Positions 9,430 to 19,533 of a stretch of 64,000 nt of DNA are shown here, one piece after another. The stretch is taken from contig NZ_JPWA01000007.1 in assembly GCF_003326475.1 (NCBI RefSeq), forward strand, positions 62,001 through 126,000. Reading direction: 5' to 3'. The notes under the pieces are model-generated. The model had not been told where the DNA came from. It saw only the letters and a list, made by a program, of their open reading frames with translations, and ran no database searches. The stretch is from Thalassospira xianhensis MCCC 1A02616. GTDB taxonomy: Bacteria; Pseudomonadota; Alphaproteobacteria; Rhodospirillales; Thalassospiraceae. Each line of letters starts with the position of its first letter. Position 1 is the first letter of the stretch. Made by a program: the position numbers and the translations under genes.

Positions 9430-9685
9430 GGGGCGCTTTCGAAAATATCTTGCGGCACGATGGGCCGGTTATTAATCGGTTGTTATGTGATTTGCTGTGA
9501 TGGTTTGCATTGCGACGGTCCTGTCTGACATCGTATCGACAAGACTGTTTGTTTCATTGCATGTCCATCCTGTGATAATGAGCATGGGTCAGATAATGCG
9601 TGCAACGCACTGATTTATCAATTGAAAGAAATTCCTGCGCCGAGACCTGCTACGGCAAACAGGGATGCAAATCAGGGGAAAGCCC

Positions 9686-10513
9686 ATGAGTCGCGCAATC
9701 GATCATCTGGTTTTATGTGTCAATGATCTTGATGCGGCCTGTGACGCCTATCGCAAGCTGGGTTTTACCCTCACCCCGCGCGCCAATCATCCGTTTGGAA
9801 CCGGCAATGCCCTGATCCAGCTTGACGGCATGTATATCGAATTGCTTGCCGTGATCGAGCCGGAAAAAATCGCCGAAACCGATCTCGCAGCGCCGTTTTC
9901 CTTCCCGATTTACAATCGCGATTATCTGCGCCAGCGCGAAGGCATGTCGATGCTGGCGCTGCAATCACGCGATGCGGAAAAAGACCGGGAGGCTTTCATT
10001 GCCGCCGGTGCCGCCGTTCCGCGTGTCTTCAAGTTCGAACGCGAAGCCACCCGCCCGGATGGCTCCCTGACCGATGTGGCATTCTCGCTTGCCTTTGCCA
10101 ATCACCCGTTGCTGCGTCACGCCGTAACATTCGTTTGCCAGCATCGCCACCCGCCGCAGAATTTCTATTATCCGGAATATCAGATGCATGCCAACGGGGC
10201 CTATGCGATTGGCAAGGTGTTCCTGATGCATTGGGCGGCCGACGCGGTATCGGATTTTGTCGCCGAAATAGGCACCGACAATATTGTCGAAGCCCTTCAC
10301 AGCGATGAAATGGTCACCCGTTTTGGCATTGATGATCCGCTTTTCCCGACCGACGGATTTGCCGGATACGAAATCATCGTTGACAGGATTGACGACATCG
10401 CCGAAGCCGCGCAATCGATGGGGGCAATCCATAAGAAGGGGCGACTGATCCTGCCGCCATCCAAGTTCTTCGGGACCCTGATTGTCTTCAAGGCCAAAGA
10501 AAAAGCCGCCTGA
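9686..10513 (+). CDS. VOC/glyoxalase-like domain protein
   Basis: 275-residue cytoplasmic protein that begins with a glyoxalase/dioxygenase (VOC) fold: AIDHLVLCVNDLDAACDAYRKLGFTLTPRANHPFGTGNALIQL, with His and Glu (MYIELL) at the places where VOC enzymes bind metal. Length and layout fit the glyoxalase-like-3 group, whose function is largely unknown. ATG at 9686 is preferred over 9665 because AGGGGA sits seven bases before it. The gene is alone on the plus strand between two minus-strand genes. Confidence 0.8.
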   Translation: MSRAIDHLVLCVNDLDAACDAYRKLGFTLTPRANHPFGTGNALIQLDGMYIELLAVIEPEKIAETDLAAPFSFPIYNRDYLRQREGMSMLALQSRDAEKDREAFIAAGAAVPRVFKFEREATRPDGSLTDVAFSLAFANHPLLRHAVTFVCQHRHPPQNFYYPEYQMHANGAYAIGKVFLMHWAADAVSDFVAEIGTDNIVEALHSDEMVTRFGIDDPLFPTDGFAGYEIIVDRIDDIAEAAQSMGAIHKKGRLILPPSKFFGTLIVFKAKEKAA

Positions 10514-10527
10514 CATATCAGACGGCC
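10506..10527 (+). terminator. Hairpin at the end of the VOC gene
   Basis: GCCGCCTGA and TCAGACGGC pair with one mismatch and span the stop codon. There is no strong T-run. A second hairpin, GCCCG-GTTTGAT-CGGGC, lies just before the ruvX stop. Together they probably separate the two convergent genes. Confidence 0.35.
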
Positions 10528-10570
10528 TTATCGGAAATCTTGAAATGGCCCGGTTTGATCGGGCGAAAAA

Positions 10571-11098
10571 TCAGGCGTCTTCGTCGCCGATTTCGTCCTC
10601 ATCGTCATCGTCCGGATTTTCATACGGATCGGTGTGAAGATTAAGGTTATCAAGCGCACCCTGGAGGATATAGGCCGCAGCCGTTTTATCGACAACTTCC
10701 GCGCGGCGTTTGCGGGTCATGTCGACATCCTCGATCAGGATGCGTTCAACCGCGTTGGTCGAAAGACGTTCATCCCAAAGCAGGATCGGCAGATCGATAT
10801 AATTCTGCATTTCGTCGACAAAGGCATAAACTCGGTGGCAGGCCTTGCCGATCGTGCCGTCAAGCTCACGCGGAAAACCGATGATGATACCACCGACGTT
10901 CTGTTTGGTGATGATCGCCGAAAGTTCGGCAATATCCCGCGTGAATTTCTTGCGCGAAATCAGCGAATAGGGGGACGCGATCTGTAGCCCGACATCCGAA
11001 AGGGCCACGCCAATGGTCTTGGTGCCGAGATCCAGCCCCAAAACGCGTGCTGCCGGTGTCAAAAACCGCAGCAATTCCTGTGTGTCATTGCAAATCAT
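10571..11098 (-). CDS. ruvX: RuvX/YqgF-type Holliday junction resolvase-like protein
   Basis: 175-residue RNase H-fold protein. The motif LGLDLGTKTIGVALSD near the N-terminus, FPRELDGTIGK in the middle and DERLSTNAVERILI and DKTAAAYILQGAL near the end are typical of YqgF/RuvX, linked to 16S rRNA 5' maturation and proposed as a Holliday junction resolvase. The C-terminus is a very acidic tail (DDDDEDEIGDEDA). ATG at 11098 has AAGGG a few bases upstream. It is divergent from gatCAB, a neighbourhood often seen in alphaproteobacteria. Confidence 0.93.
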   Translation of the reverse strand: MICNDTQELLRFLTPAARVLGLDLGTKTIGVALSDVGLQIASPYSLISRKKFTRDIAELSAIITKQNVGGIIIGFPRELDGTIGKACHRVYAFVDEMQNYIDLPILLWDERLSTNAVERILIEDVDMTRKRRAEVVDKTAAAYILQGALDNLNLHTDPYENPDDDDEDEIGDEDA

Positions 11099-11380
11099 GG
11101 CGCCCTTATAGGTGCGTTGCCCTAAAAACGCCAGCGCATTTCAACCGGCGAAACGCAATACTGACATGCCTGAAACGTCGGTGAAAGCATGGCTTTGCCC
11201 CCGATGCCAGCCATGATCCGGCGGAAACTTTCCCAACAGTTGGAAAAGTTGCCGAAATTGGCTGTCTCCGGCCCTTGCGGCGGGGGCGGCAGGGTGCTAG
11301 TTTCCGCGCTGTAATTTCAGGTTCCGGCAGGCTGCCTGCTTGCCGGGTGTTTTGTCATTCCTTAAGAGAGACTTTCATCC

Positions 11381-11671
11381 ATGTCGTCTTTGGATAAGGA
11401 AACAGTTCGCAGAATCGCCTTTCTGTCGCGTATCAACGTGTCCGAGGAAGGGCTTGGCGAACTGGCGGGAGATTTGACCCGTATCCTCGATTTTGTCGAG
11501 GAACTGCAAGAAGTTGATGTCGAGGGTTGTGATCCCCTGACGTCGGTTGCCGATCTGACCCTGCCGATGCGCAAGGACGAAGTCACCGATGGCAATATCC
11601 AGCAAAAAGTGCTGTCAAACGCACCGATGACCGATGCTGGCTGTTTTGTTGTGCCGAAGGTGGTTGAATAA
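11381..11671 (+). CDS. gatC: Asp/Glu-tRNA amidotransferase subunit C
   Basis: Small subunit (96 residues) of the GatCAB amidotransferase, which turns mischarged Glu-tRNA(Gln) or Asp-tRNA(Asn) into the amidated form. Family pattern: [45 protein letters not shown], then [11 protein letters not shown]. It wraps around GatA and stabilises the complex. The stop overlaps the gatA start by one base (TAATG). Confidence 0.95.
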   Translation: MSSLDKETVRRIAFLSRINVSEEGLGELAGDLTRILDFVEELQEVDVEGCDPLTSVADLTLPMRKDEVTDGNIQQKVLSNAPMTDAGCFVVPKVVE

Positions 11672-13149
11672 TGACTGATCTGACAAATCTGACGCTTGCC
11701 GAGGCCCGCGACGGGCTGGCAAAGGGCGATTACACATCGGTCGAACTGACCGAAGCCCATATCAAATCGATGGAAGCGCACCGTAATCTGAACGCTTACA
11801 TCACCGAAACCCCGGACAAGGCCCTCGACATGGCCAAGGCTTCCGATGCCAAGCGCGCCAAGGGTGACGCGGGCAAAATGGAAGGCCTGCCGATTGCGAT
11901 CAAGGACCTGTTCTGCACCGAAGGTGTCCAGACGACCGCAGCCTCGCACATCCTCGAAGGTTTCAAACCGGAATATGAATCCACCGTTACCACCAACCTG
12001 TTCAATAACGGCGCGGTGATGCTCGGCAAGGCCAACCTTGATGAATTTGCCATGGGGTCGTCCAATACGTCTTCCTATTATGGCAATGTCATCAACCCGT
12101 GGAAGGGCAAGGATGGCAAGGATCTGGTTCCGGGGGGCTCGTCCGGTGGTTCTGCTGCTGCCGTTGCCGCGGGCATGGCGCTGGCGGCGACCGGTACCGA
12201 TACCGGTGGCTCGATCCGTCAACCGGCATCCTATTGCGGTATTGTCGGCCTGAAGCCGACCTATGGCCGTTGCTCGCGCTGGGGCATTGTCGCCTTTGCA
12301 AGCTCGCTTGATCAGGCTGGTCCGATGACCAAAACCGTTCGCGATGCAGCAATCATGCTAGGTGCTATGGCCGGTCACGACGCCAAGGACAGCACGTCCG
12401 CCCCGGTTGCGGTTCCTGATTTCGAAGCCGCCCTGACGGGTGATATCCGCGGCATGAAAATCGGTATTCCGAAAGAATACCGTGTCGATAACATGCCCGA
12501 AGAAATCAACAAGCTGTGGGATAACGGTATTGCGATGCTGCGCGATGCGGGTGCCGAAGTGGTCGATGTGACCTTGCCGCACACCAAATATGCGCTTGGC
12601 ACCTATTATATCGTCGCCCCGGCCGAGGCATCCTCGAACCTTGCGCGTTACGATGGTCTGCGTTACGGCCAGCGCGTCATGGACGAAGGCGACAGCCTGG
12701 ACGACATGTATATGAAGTCCCGTGCTGCCGGTTTCGGCAAGGAAGTCCAGCGCCGCATCATGATCGGCACCTATGTGCTGTCGGCTGGTTACTATGACGC
12801 CTATTACAACAAGGCGCTCAAAGTCCGTCGTCGTATCTATCAGGATTTCGCAACCGCATTTGGCACCGTTGATGCCATTCTGGCTCCGACCGCACCATCG
12901 GCCGCCTTTGCGATTGGTGAAAACGAAGACGATCCGGTCAAAATGTATCTGAACGACGTCTTTACCGTTCCGGCAAGTCTTGCGGGTCTTCCGGGTCTGT
13001 CCGTTCCGACCGGCTTGTCTTCCGAAGGTCTGCCGCTTGGTCTGCAGCTGATTGGTAAACCGTTTGACGAAGAAACCGTTCTGCGTGTCGGTGGCGTGCT
13101 TGAAACGGCCTCCAACTTTACCGCGAAACCGGCCGGGCAGGAGGGCTGA
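11671..13149 (+). CDS. gatA: Asp/Glu-tRNA amidotransferase subunit A
   Basis: Amidase-signature subunit (492 residues) that releases ammonia from glutamine for the GatB reaction. The catalytic Ser-cisSer-Lys triad is visible: Lys78 in IAIKDLF, Ser157 in the GGSSGGS loop and Ser181 in [12 protein letters not shown]. Length matches the family. It lies between gatC (1-nt overlap) and gatB (3-nt gap). Confidence 0.97.
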   Translation: MTDLTNLTLAEARDGLAKGDYTSVELTEAHIKSMEAHRNLNAYITETPDKALDMAKASDAKRAKGDAGKMEGLPIAIKDLFCTEGVQTTAASHILEGFKPEYESTVTTNLFNNGAVMLGKANLDEFAMGSSNTSSYYGNVINPWKGKDGKDLVPGGSSGGSAAAVAAGMALAATGTDTGGSIRQPASYCGIVGLKPTYGRCSRWGIVAFASSLDQAGPMTKTVRDAAIMLGAMAGHDAKDSTSAPVAVPDFEAALTGDIRGMKIGIPKEYRVDNMPEEINKLWDNGIAMLRDAGAEVVDVTLPHTKYALGTYYIVAPAEASSNLARYDGLRYGQRVMDEGDSLDDMYMKSRAAGFGKEVQRRIMIGTYVLSAGYYDAYYNKALKVRRRIYQDFATAFGTVDAILAPTAPSAAFAIGENEDDPVKMYLNDVFTVPASLAGLPGLSVPTGLSSEGLPLGLQLIGKPFDEETVLRVGGVLETASNFTAKPAGQEG

Positions 13150-13152
13150 TCC

Positions 13153-14607
13153 ATGACCTATATCATCGAAGGTTCAACCGGCCCTTGGGAAATCGTTGTC
13201 GGTCTGGAAGTCCACTGTCAGGTGGTTTCCAAATCCAAACTGTTTTCTGGTGCCTCGACCACATTTGGGAACGATCCCAACACCAATGTCAGCCTTGTTG
13301 ACGCGGCCATGCCAGGCATGCTGCCGGTGATCAACGAAGAATGTGTGCGTCAGGCCGTCAAGACCGGCCTTGGCCTTAAAGCCAAGATCAATCTTGAAAG
13401 CGTCTTTGCGCGCAAGAACTACTTCTATGCTGATCTGCCGCAGGGCTATCAGATTTCGCAGTTCGACAAACCGATCGTCGGCGAGGGGACCATCATCCTC
13501 GACATGCCGGACGGTTCGACCAAATCGGTTGGTATTGAACGCCTGCATCTTGAACAGGATGCTGGTAAATCGATGCACGATCAGGACCCGAAATATTCGC
13601 ATATCGATTTGAACCGTTCGGGCGTTGCCCTGATGGAAATCGTGTCCAAGCCTGATATTCGCACTCCGGAAGAAGCCGGTGCCTACCTGACCAAGTTGCG
13701 CGCGATTGTGCGTTATCTTGGCACATGCGATGGCAACATGAACGAAGGTTCGATGCGTTGCGATGCCAACGTTTCGGTCCGTCGTCCGGGTGCTGAATTT
13801 GGCACGCGTTGCGAAATCAAGAACGTCAACTCCATCCGTTATGTGATGCAGGCGATCGAGATCGAAGCAAAACGTCAGGTCGAAGTCATCGAAGCCGGTG
13901 GCGAAATTGTTCAGGAAACCCGTCTTTATGATCCGCGTCTGGGTGAAACCCGTTCGATGCGGTCCAAGGAAATGGCACATGATTACCGCTATTTCCCGGA
14001 CCCGGATCTGCTGCCGCTGGTGTTTGATCAGGCATTCGTTTCCGAAATCGAAAAGACCCTGCCGGAACTCCCGGACGAGAAAAAAGCCCGTTTCATGCGT
14101 GAAAACGGCCTGTCGGCTTATGATGCCGGTGTTCTCGTCGCCGATCAGGAAAAGGCCGCCTATTACGAAGTCGTTGCCAAGGGCCGCGACGGCAAACTTG
14201 CCGCAAACTGGGTGATTACCAACCTGTTTGGTGCGCTCAACAAGCTGGAAGTTCCCGTCACCGAAAGCCCGGTTACCGCCGAAAATCTCGGTAAACTTCT
14301 GGACCTGATTTCGGATGACACAATTTCAGGCCGTATCGCCAAGGACGTCTTTGAAATCATGATCGAAACCGGCAATAACCCGGAAAAGATCGTGGAAGAA
14401 AAAGGTCTGAAGCAGATCACCGATACCGGTGCGATTGAAACAGCAATCGACGAAGTCATTGCGGCCAACCCGGACAAGGTTCAGGAAATCCGCGACGGCA
14501 AGGACCGCATGCTGGGCTGGTTCGTTGGCCAGGTCATGAAATCCACGGGTGGCAAAGCCAACCCGGGCATGGTCAACCAGATGCTCCGCGACAAAATCCT
14601 CGGCTGA
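13153..14607 (+). CDS. gatB: Asp/Glu-tRNA amidotransferase subunit B
   Basis: Kinase/transamidase subunit (484 residues) that phosphorylates the mischarged tRNA carboxylate and accepts ammonia through a channel from GatA. Seen: [60 protein letters not shown], and a helical C-terminal YqeY-like tail that grips tRNA. A GGAGG lies before ATG 13153. A strong terminator follows. Confidence 0.97.
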   Translation: MTYIIEGSTGPWEIVVGLEVHCQVVSKSKLFSGASTTFGNDPNTNVSLVDAAMPGMLPVINEECVRQAVKTGLGLKAKINLESVFARKNYFYADLPQGYQISQFDKPIVGEGTIILDMPDGSTKSVGIERLHLEQDAGKSMHDQDPKYSHIDLNRSGVALMEIVSKPDIRTPEEAGAYLTKLRAIVRYLGTCDGNMNEGSMRCDANVSVRRPGAEFGTRCEIKNVNSIRYVMQAIEIEAKRQVEVIEAGGEIVQETRLYDPRLGETRSMRSKEMAHDYRYFPDPDLLPLVFDQAFVSEIEKTLPELPDEKKARFMRENGLSAYDAGVLVADQEKAAYYEVVAKGRDGKLAANWVITNLFGALNKLEVPVTESPVTAENLGKLLDLISDDTISGRIAKDVFEIMIETGNNPEKIVEEKGLKQITDTGAIETAIDEVIAANPDKVQEIRDGKDRMLGWFVGQVMKSTGGKANPGMVNQMLRDKILG

Positions 14608-14629
14608 TTTCAATCATCAGACGATTTAC

Positions 14630-14668
14630 AAAAGCCGCCCGTTTCGATCTGAAACGGGCGGCTTTTTC
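14630..14668. terminator. Bidirectional terminator after gatB
   Basis: AAAAGCCGCCCGTTTC (14630-14645) and GAAACGGGCGGCTTTT (14651-14666) pair perfectly around GATCT. A/T runs on both sides serve gatB on the plus strand and the convergent AraC gene on the minus strand. Confidence 0.9.
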
Positions 14669-14679
14669 ATTATCGGGGC

Positions 14680-15438
14680 CTAAACATCACTGGTCCGGTA
14701 ATCACGTGGTGATGCGCCAAGGATGCGTTTGAACATATTGCTGAACGCGGCGGGATTGTCATAGCCAAGGTCCATCGCAATCGTTGTAACCGCTTCGCCT
14801 GCCGCCAGCCTTGGCAGGGCGGCAAGGATGCAGGCCTGTTGACGCCATTCGACAAAGCTTGATCCGATTTCCTTGCGAAACTGCCGGGTAAAGCTTCGGC
14901 GGCTCATGCCCAGATGATCGCACCAGTCATCAATGGTTTCATGCGGGGTCGGGGATGCCAGAAAGGCACGGCATTTTTCCCGTAATGCGGCCTGTTCCGG
15001 TAGCGGAAGCGACAGTGGTAGGACCGGTAACCGTTTGATTTCATGTTCAATCAGAGCCATCAGCGCACCGTCTCGTCCCGCCATGTCATATTCCGCTGGG
15101 ACGGCAACCGCTTCGATCAGCAAATGACGCATCAGCGATGAAATGCCGACCACCTTGCATTGGTTGTCTGTATCCCCAAGCCGGTCGGGGCGCAGATACA
15201 GCGACCGCATTTTGACATCACCAAACAGGCGTACCTCGTGGATTACCCCGGCGGGGATCAGCATGCCGCGCTGGGGCGGCATCATCCATGCGCCGTGCGG
15301 GGTTGATGCCATCAAAACCCCGGTCATGCCATATAGCAACTGATCGCGATCATGGCGGTGGGGGGCAATCACGTGACCATCGGGATAATCCGTCCCCAAT
15401 GCGATGACCGGTCTTGGAACTTCGCGAAATGATGACAT
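14680..15438 (-). CDS. AraC-family transcriptional regulator with cupin sensor
   Basis: 252 residues. The N-terminal half has a cupin fold pattern (HVIAPHRHDRDQLLYG, PAGVIHEV) that may sense a ligand. The C-terminal half has two helix-turn-helix motifs typical of AraC (MSRRSFTRQFRKEIG; MDLGYDNPAAFSNMFKRILGASPRDYR). It is divergent from an Fsr-type MFS pump, and this AraC/MFS pairing recurs in proteobacteria, so it probably controls that pump. Confidence 0.88.
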   Translation of the reverse strand: MSSFREVPRPVIALGTDYPDGHVIAPHRHDRDQLLYGMTGVLMASTPHGAWMMPPQRGMLIPAGVIHEVRLFGDVKMRSLYLRPDRLGDTDNQCKVVGISSLMRHLLIEAVAVPAEYDMAGRDGALMALIEHEIKRLPVLPLSLPLPEQAALREKCRAFLASPTPHETIDDWCDHLGMSRRSFTRQFRKEIGSSFVEWRQQACILAALPRLAAGEAVTTIAMDLGYDNPAAFSNMFKRILGASPRDYRTSDV

Positions 15439-15573
15439 TGATGCCTGTTTGCGCTGATTGGCCCAGTCTCGTAGTAAATTGACCCTAACGCGGTGGTGGG
15501 CCGCTTTGCAATTTTTATAATGAGGATTAACGCACCAGGAGTTGCGTTTAATGTCATTTCAACGAGGTCCCCG

Positions 15574-16779
15574 ATGAACGAAGCCGTTCTTAACCGTCCG
15601 CAAGTTTCCCGAACCGTTTTGCCGGTTCTGGGTGCGGCCAGTTTCTGTCATTTGCTGAACGATATGATCCAGTCGCTTTTTGTCGCGGCTTATCCGGTGT
15701 TCAGGGGCGGCTTTGACCTATCCTTCGCGCAACTCGGTCTTTTGACACTGACCTATCAGGTGACGGCATCGCTGTTACAGCCCTTTATCGGCCATTTCAC
15801 GGACCGTCGGCCGCAACCTTATTCCCTGCCGTTCGGTATGGGGATGTCGATGGCGGGGCTTCTGGTGCTGTCCTCGGCAACCAGTTTTGCGATGCTGCTT
15901 ATGGGCAGTGCGATGCTCGGCGTGGGATCGTCGATCTTTCACCCGGAATCCTCGCGTCTGGCGCGGCTGGCCTCGGGCGGGGCGCATGGCTTTGCGCAGT
16001 CGCTGTTTCAGGTGGGGGGCAATGTCGGTTCGGCCATCGGGCCGTTGCTGGTGGTCGCAGTCGTTCTGCCATATGGGCAGGGCAGTCTGGCATGGTTTGC
16101 CTTTGCTGCACTGGCCGGGGTTGTGATCCTGACATTGCTCGGGCGCTGGTACAAACGCAACGGCCATGCCGTGCGGCGCCCGCGTGTTGTTCATCTGGCG
16201 GCAAATCTTCCGGCACGGCGCCAGGTGATTGGCGGCTTGGCGGTTCTGTTCTGCCTGATGCTGTCGAAATGGTTCTATCTTGCCAGTTTCACCAGCTATT
16301 ACGTGTTTTACCTCATGGAAAAATTCCGGCTGTCCGAGGGCGATGCGCAGATTTATCTGTTCATTTTCCTGGCCTCAGTCGCGGCGGGGACCCTGATCGG
16401 CGGATCGGTCGGCGACCGGATTGGCCGCAAAAAGGTGATTTGGGGATCGATCCTTGGGGCACTGCCCTTTGCACTGATCCTGCCTTATGTTGGATTGGGG
16501 GCAACAGTGATGCTCTCGATTGCCATCGGTCTGATCCTGTCATCGGCATTTTCGGCGATTGTGGTTTATGCGCAGGAACTTGTACCGGGGCGCATTGGCA
16601 TGATTTCCGGCTTGTTCTTTGGTCTTGCCTTCGGGCTTGGCGGGATTGGTGCGGCCATTCTTGGCGTCATGGCCGATCATTTCGGGCTGGGGCTGGTCTA
16701 TCAGCTTTGTGCATGGTTGCCAGCCATTGGCTTCCTTGCGATTTTCCTGCCCGATATCGAACACGGCCCTAAAGCCTGA
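15574..16779 (+). CDS. MFS transporter, fosmidomycin-resistance (Fsr) type
   Basis: 401-residue inner-membrane protein with about twelve spans and the MFS loops HFTDRRPQPYSLPFG (loop 2-3) and GDRIGRKKVIWGS (loop 8-9). The motif FHPESSRLA and the overall pattern match the Fsr group of drug exporters. ATG at 15574 is chosen because AACGAGG lies seven bases upstream; the open frame begins 27 codons earlier without similarity. Divergent AraC regulator upstream, shared terminator downstream. Confidence 0.88.
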   Translation: MNEAVLNRPQVSRTVLPVLGAASFCHLLNDMIQSLFVAAYPVFRGGFDLSFAQLGLLTLTYQVTASLLQPFIGHFTDRRPQPYSLPFGMGMSMAGLLVLSSATSFAMLLMGSAMLGVGSSIFHPESSRLARLASGGAHGFAQSLFQVGGNVGSAIGPLLVVAVVLPYGQGSLAWFAFAALAGVVILTLLGRWYKRNGHAVRRPRVVHLAANLPARRQVIGGLAVLFCLMLSKWFYLASFTSYYVFYLMEKFRLSEGDAQIYLFIFLASVAAGTLIGGSVGDRIGRKKVIWGSILGALPFALILPYVGLGATVMLSIAIGLILSSAFSAIVVYAQELVPGRIGMISGLFFGLAFGLGGIGAAILGVMADHFGLGLVYQLCAWLPAIGFLAIFLPDIEHGPKA

Positions 16780-16793
16780 ATGCCGCATGCCGG

Positions 16794-16825
16794 AAAAAAA
16801 AAGGCCGCCCATCGGGCGGCCTTTG
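16794..16825. terminator. Bidirectional terminator between the Fsr-type and copZ-like genes
   Basis: AAGGCCGCCC (16801-16810) and GGGCGGCCTT (16814-16823) pair perfectly. On the minus strand the hairpin is followed by nine Ts, giving a textbook terminator for the copper-chaperone-like gene; on the plus strand it can also stop the MFS gene. Confidence 0.9.
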
Positions 16826-16844
16826 TCATGGATATGGTGATGGA

Positions 16845-17045
16845 TCACGCCATTTCACGGGCCGGGTAACCGGCATCGTCAATGGCGGCAATCAGGGCTG
16901 CGACATCGGGATTGCCGGTCACGGTTACTTCGCCCTTGGCAAGGTCTATATCGGCTTTTTCAACGCCCGAAACGCCTTCGACGGCTTTGGTAACAGTGGC
17001 AGCGCAATGGCCGCAGCTCATTTCATCGACTTTCAGTTTCAGCAT
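16845..17045 (-). CDS. Heavy-metal-associated domain protein (CopZ-like)
   Basis: A 66-residue single HMA domain with the metal-binding motif MSCGHC near the N-terminus and the family pattern TKAVEGVSGVEKADIDLAKGEVTV. Such proteins carry Cu(I) in the cytoplasm and hand it to P-type ATPases. No copper ATPase is found in the window. A strong minus-strand terminator lies after it. Confidence 0.9.
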   Translation of the reverse strand: MLKLKVDEMSCGHCAATVTKAVEGVSGVEKADIDLAKGEVTVTGNPDVAALIAAIDDAGYPAREMA

Positions 17046-17115
17046 TCCGGTGGCTCCGTCAGTTTGGATTGGATGATCCGACTATGGGGCTTCCAGTCGC
17101 TGGAAGGTCAAGCGA

Positions 17116-17796
17116 TTATTTACCCAGCAATCTGACGACCGCGTCGGCGGCCGCATCGCTTGATGCCGGGTTCTGGCCGGTCACCAGTTTGCCATCGACA
17201 ACCGCATGGGATGCCCACATATCACCGCGTTCATAAAGACCGCCCTGTTTGGTGAATTCATCCTCGATCAGAAGCGGCACGACTTTTTCAAGGCCGACGG
17301 CCTTTTCCTCGTCATTGGTGAAACCGGTGACTTTTTTGCCCGCCACCAACGGCTTGCCGTCCTTGGTTTTGGCATTCACGAACGCGGCCGGGCCGTGGCA
17401 GACGGCGGCAACCGGTTTGTCCTGTGCGACAAATGCCTCGATCAGGGCGATGGATTTGGCATCTGTTGCCAGATCCCAAAGCGGCCCGTGACCGCCGGGA
17501 TAAAACAGCGCGTCGTAATCATCGGCTTTCAGGCCATCAAGTTTCACGGTGTTGGCGAATGCCTTCTGGGCATCGGCATTACCTTCAAACCGTTTGGTCG
17601 CTTCGGTCAGGGCATCGGGAACCTGGCTATTGGGATCAAGCGGCGGCTGACCGCCCTTGGGGGATGCCAGCGTGATATCGGCACCGGCATCGCGGAACCG
17701 GAAATAGGGCGCGGCAAGTTCTTCCAGCCAGATACCGGTTTTGTGGCCGGTATCGCCCATTTTGTCGTGGGACGTCACAATCATCAGAATACGCAT
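17116..17796 (-). CDS. DJ-1/PfpI-family protein (Hsp31-like)
   Basis: 226 residues with the class I glutamine-amidotransferase-like fold. The nucleophile elbow AVCHGPAAF places Cys133-His134, and the conserved acidic residue is in WLEELAAPY (Glu25/26). The loop YPGGHGPLWDL is typical of Hsp31-like glyoxalase III and chaperone proteins. A role in detoxifying glyoxals or in stress is likely but not proved. A LysR gene with a palindromic site between the two is divergent, which suggests control by that regulator. Confidence 0.88.
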   Translation of the reverse strand: MRILMIVTSHDKMGDTGHKTGIWLEELAAPYFRFRDAGADITLASPKGGQPPLDPNSQVPDALTEATKRFEGNADAQKAFANTVKLDGLKADDYDALFYPGGHGPLWDLATDAKSIALIEAFVAQDKPVAAVCHGPAAFVNAKTKDGKPLVAGKKVTGFTNDEEKAVGLEKVVPLLIEDEFTKQGGLYERGDMWASHAVVDGKLVTGQNPASSDAAADAVVRLLGK

Positions 17797-17870
17797 CGTT
17801 TTGGTCCTCGATATGTGAATAGGATTTGCACCAAGGATAGGATGCTGATCTAATTTGCGAAAGGTCGAAG

Positions 17871-17891
17871 AATTGGACAGATTGTCAAATT
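17871..17891. promoter_or_regulatory. Candidate LysR operator
   Basis: AATTGGACA-GAT-TGTCAAATT is a 21-bp imperfect palindrome (8 of 9 arm positions match) just upstream of the LysR start and between it and the divergent DJ-1 gene. Its size fits the usual LysR binding box. Confidence 0.5.
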
Positions 17892-17906
17892 AAATGAGCG
17901 TATGAA

Positions 17907-18818
17907 ATGTCGGCACTGGATGAAGTTCGGGCAATGATGATTTTCGCCCGTGTGGTCGAGGATGGCGGGTTTTCTGCCGCGGCGCGCAAGATGGGGCTGA
18001 GCCGTGCTGCGGTATCCCATCAGATCCGGCAGCTTGAAGCCAAACTTGGCGTGCCGCTGCTTCGGCGTAGCACGCGTAATTTCAGCCTGACCGATGCCGG
18101 AACGCGTTATTACGACAGTTGCCGGACGATCGCGCTGGAGGCCGAGGCCGCCCGCAAACGGGTCGAAATCCTGCGTGACGAGCCGGTCGGCAAAATATCG
18201 ATCACTTCATCGGTGCATCTGGGCACGCTTCGCATCGTGCCGATCCTTGACCGGTTTCGTCAAACCTATCCTGGGGTGGCGATTGATGTTCATCTGTCTG
18301 ACGAGGTTGTCGATCTGATCGGGCGGGGGATTGATATCGGCATCCGGTCCGGGCCGCTCAAAAGCTCGGAGCTTAAAAGCTTCAAGCTGTATCAGACCCA
18401 CCGGATCGTTGCGGCATCGGCGGGGTATGTGGTGCGGGCAGGTCTGCCCGAAACCCCCGAACAGCTCGCCGATCATGATTGGGTGATGTATAGCCGAGTA
18501 CCCGAAACCCTACGCCTGACCTGTGATGATCAGGAAAAATCCATTCGGGTATCGGGTAGTGTCCGGGTTGATAATGCAACGGCACGTCTGCAATTCCTGC
18601 GCGGCGGGCATGGGCTTGCGGTTGTGCCGTTTTGCGATATTGCCGATGAAATCGCGCGCGGTGATCTGGTGCATATTCTGCCGAATTGCAAATTGCCCGA
18701 TCTTGAAGTTTTCGCCGTGTTTCCGGCCGGTGTGACGCGCAGTGCCAAAATCCAGTCGCTGCTTGATTTCATGCGCCGCGAACTGCGTGACATCGATATT
18801 GGCCGCAATGGCGGATAA
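17907..18818 (+). CDS. LysR-family transcriptional regulator
   Basis: 303 residues. N-terminal winged helix-turn-helix (DGGFSAAARKMGLSRAAVSHQIRQLEAKLGVPLLRR) followed by a periplasmic-binding-protein-like sensor domain. The sequence style (VEDGGFSAAA, STRNFSLTDAG, GKISITSSVHLG) resembles the AaeR/DsdC-like branch. Divergent from the DJ-1/PfpI gene, the likely target. Confidence 0.9.
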   Translation: MSALDEVRAMMIFARVVEDGGFSAAARKMGLSRAAVSHQIRQLEAKLGVPLLRRSTRNFSLTDAGTRYYDSCRTIALEAEAARKRVEILRDEPVGKISITSSVHLGTLRIVPILDRFRQTYPGVAIDVHLSDEVVDLIGRGIDIGIRSGPLKSSELKSFKLYQTHRIVAASAGYVVRAGLPETPEQLADHDWVMYSRVPETLRLTCDDQEKSIRVSGSVRVDNATARLQFLRGGHGLAVVPFCDIADEIARGDLVHILPNCKLPDLEVFAVFPAGVTRSAKIQSLLDFMRRELRDIDIGRNGG

Positions 18819-18895
18819 CTGGTTTGGGTGCCGTTGTCATATTGATCAATCCCGATTGATCGGCTATTCCCCAATAACGATTTTCGGGGGAAACT

Positions 18896-19474
18896 ATGGC
18901 CAAGCTGTTCTTTTATTATTCGTCGATGAATGCGGGCAAATCGACGACGCTTTTGCAATCGAGCTTCAACTATCAGGAACGCGGCATGCAGACGCTTCTG
19001 CTGACCGTTGCGTTTGATGATCGGTTTGGTGTTGGCAAGATCGCATCGCGCATTGGCCTTGAAGCCCCGGCCGTCTTGTTTGACGGCAATACCGACCTGT
19101 GCGCCCTGATAGGGGAAAAGCTTGATGAAGGCCGGATTGATTGCGTGCTGGTGGACGAGGCGCAGTTTCTGACCAAGGATCAGGTCTGGCAGCTTTCCGA
19201 TGTCGCCGACAAGCTTGGCGTGCCGGTGCTGTGTTATGGCATCCGTACCGATTTTCAGGGGCAGCTTTTTGAAGGTTCGAAATGGCTTCTGGCCTGGGCC
19301 GACAAGCTAAGCGAGCTTAAGACAATTTGCCATTGCGGACGCAAGGCCGGGATGGTTCTGCGCGTTGATGAAAACGGCAAGACGGTGCGTGAGGGGGCCC
19401 AGGTCGAAATCGGTGGCAATGATCGATATGTCTCGGTCTGCCGGCAGCATTTCAAGGAAGCGATGGGCCAATAA
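18896..19474 (+). CDS. tdk: Thymidine kinase
   Basis: Phosphorylates thymidine to dTMP in the salvage pathway; type II enzyme of 192 residues. P-loop SSMNAGKST at residues 9-17, VDEAQF for catalysis, and zinc ligands in TICHCGRKA and VCRQH near the C-terminus. The sequence is close to the E. coli enzyme as I remember it but ends earlier. It may work with the thymidine phosphorylase and nucleoside uptake genes 25 kb away. Confidence 0.96.
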   Translation: MAKLFFYYSSMNAGKSTTLLQSSFNYQERGMQTLLLTVAFDDRFGVGKIASRIGLEAPAVLFDGNTDLCALIGEKLDEGRIDCVLVDEAQFLTKDQVWQLSDVADKLGVPVLCYGIRTDFQGQLFEGSKWLLAWADKLSELKTICHCGRKAGMVLRVDENGKTVREGAQVEIGGNDRYVSVCRQHFKEAMGQ

Positions 19475-19533
19475 ACTGCCCGATCCCCATTTTCCACAAA
19501 AAATGCTTAATCGGGTCGATTATTCATTTTTCC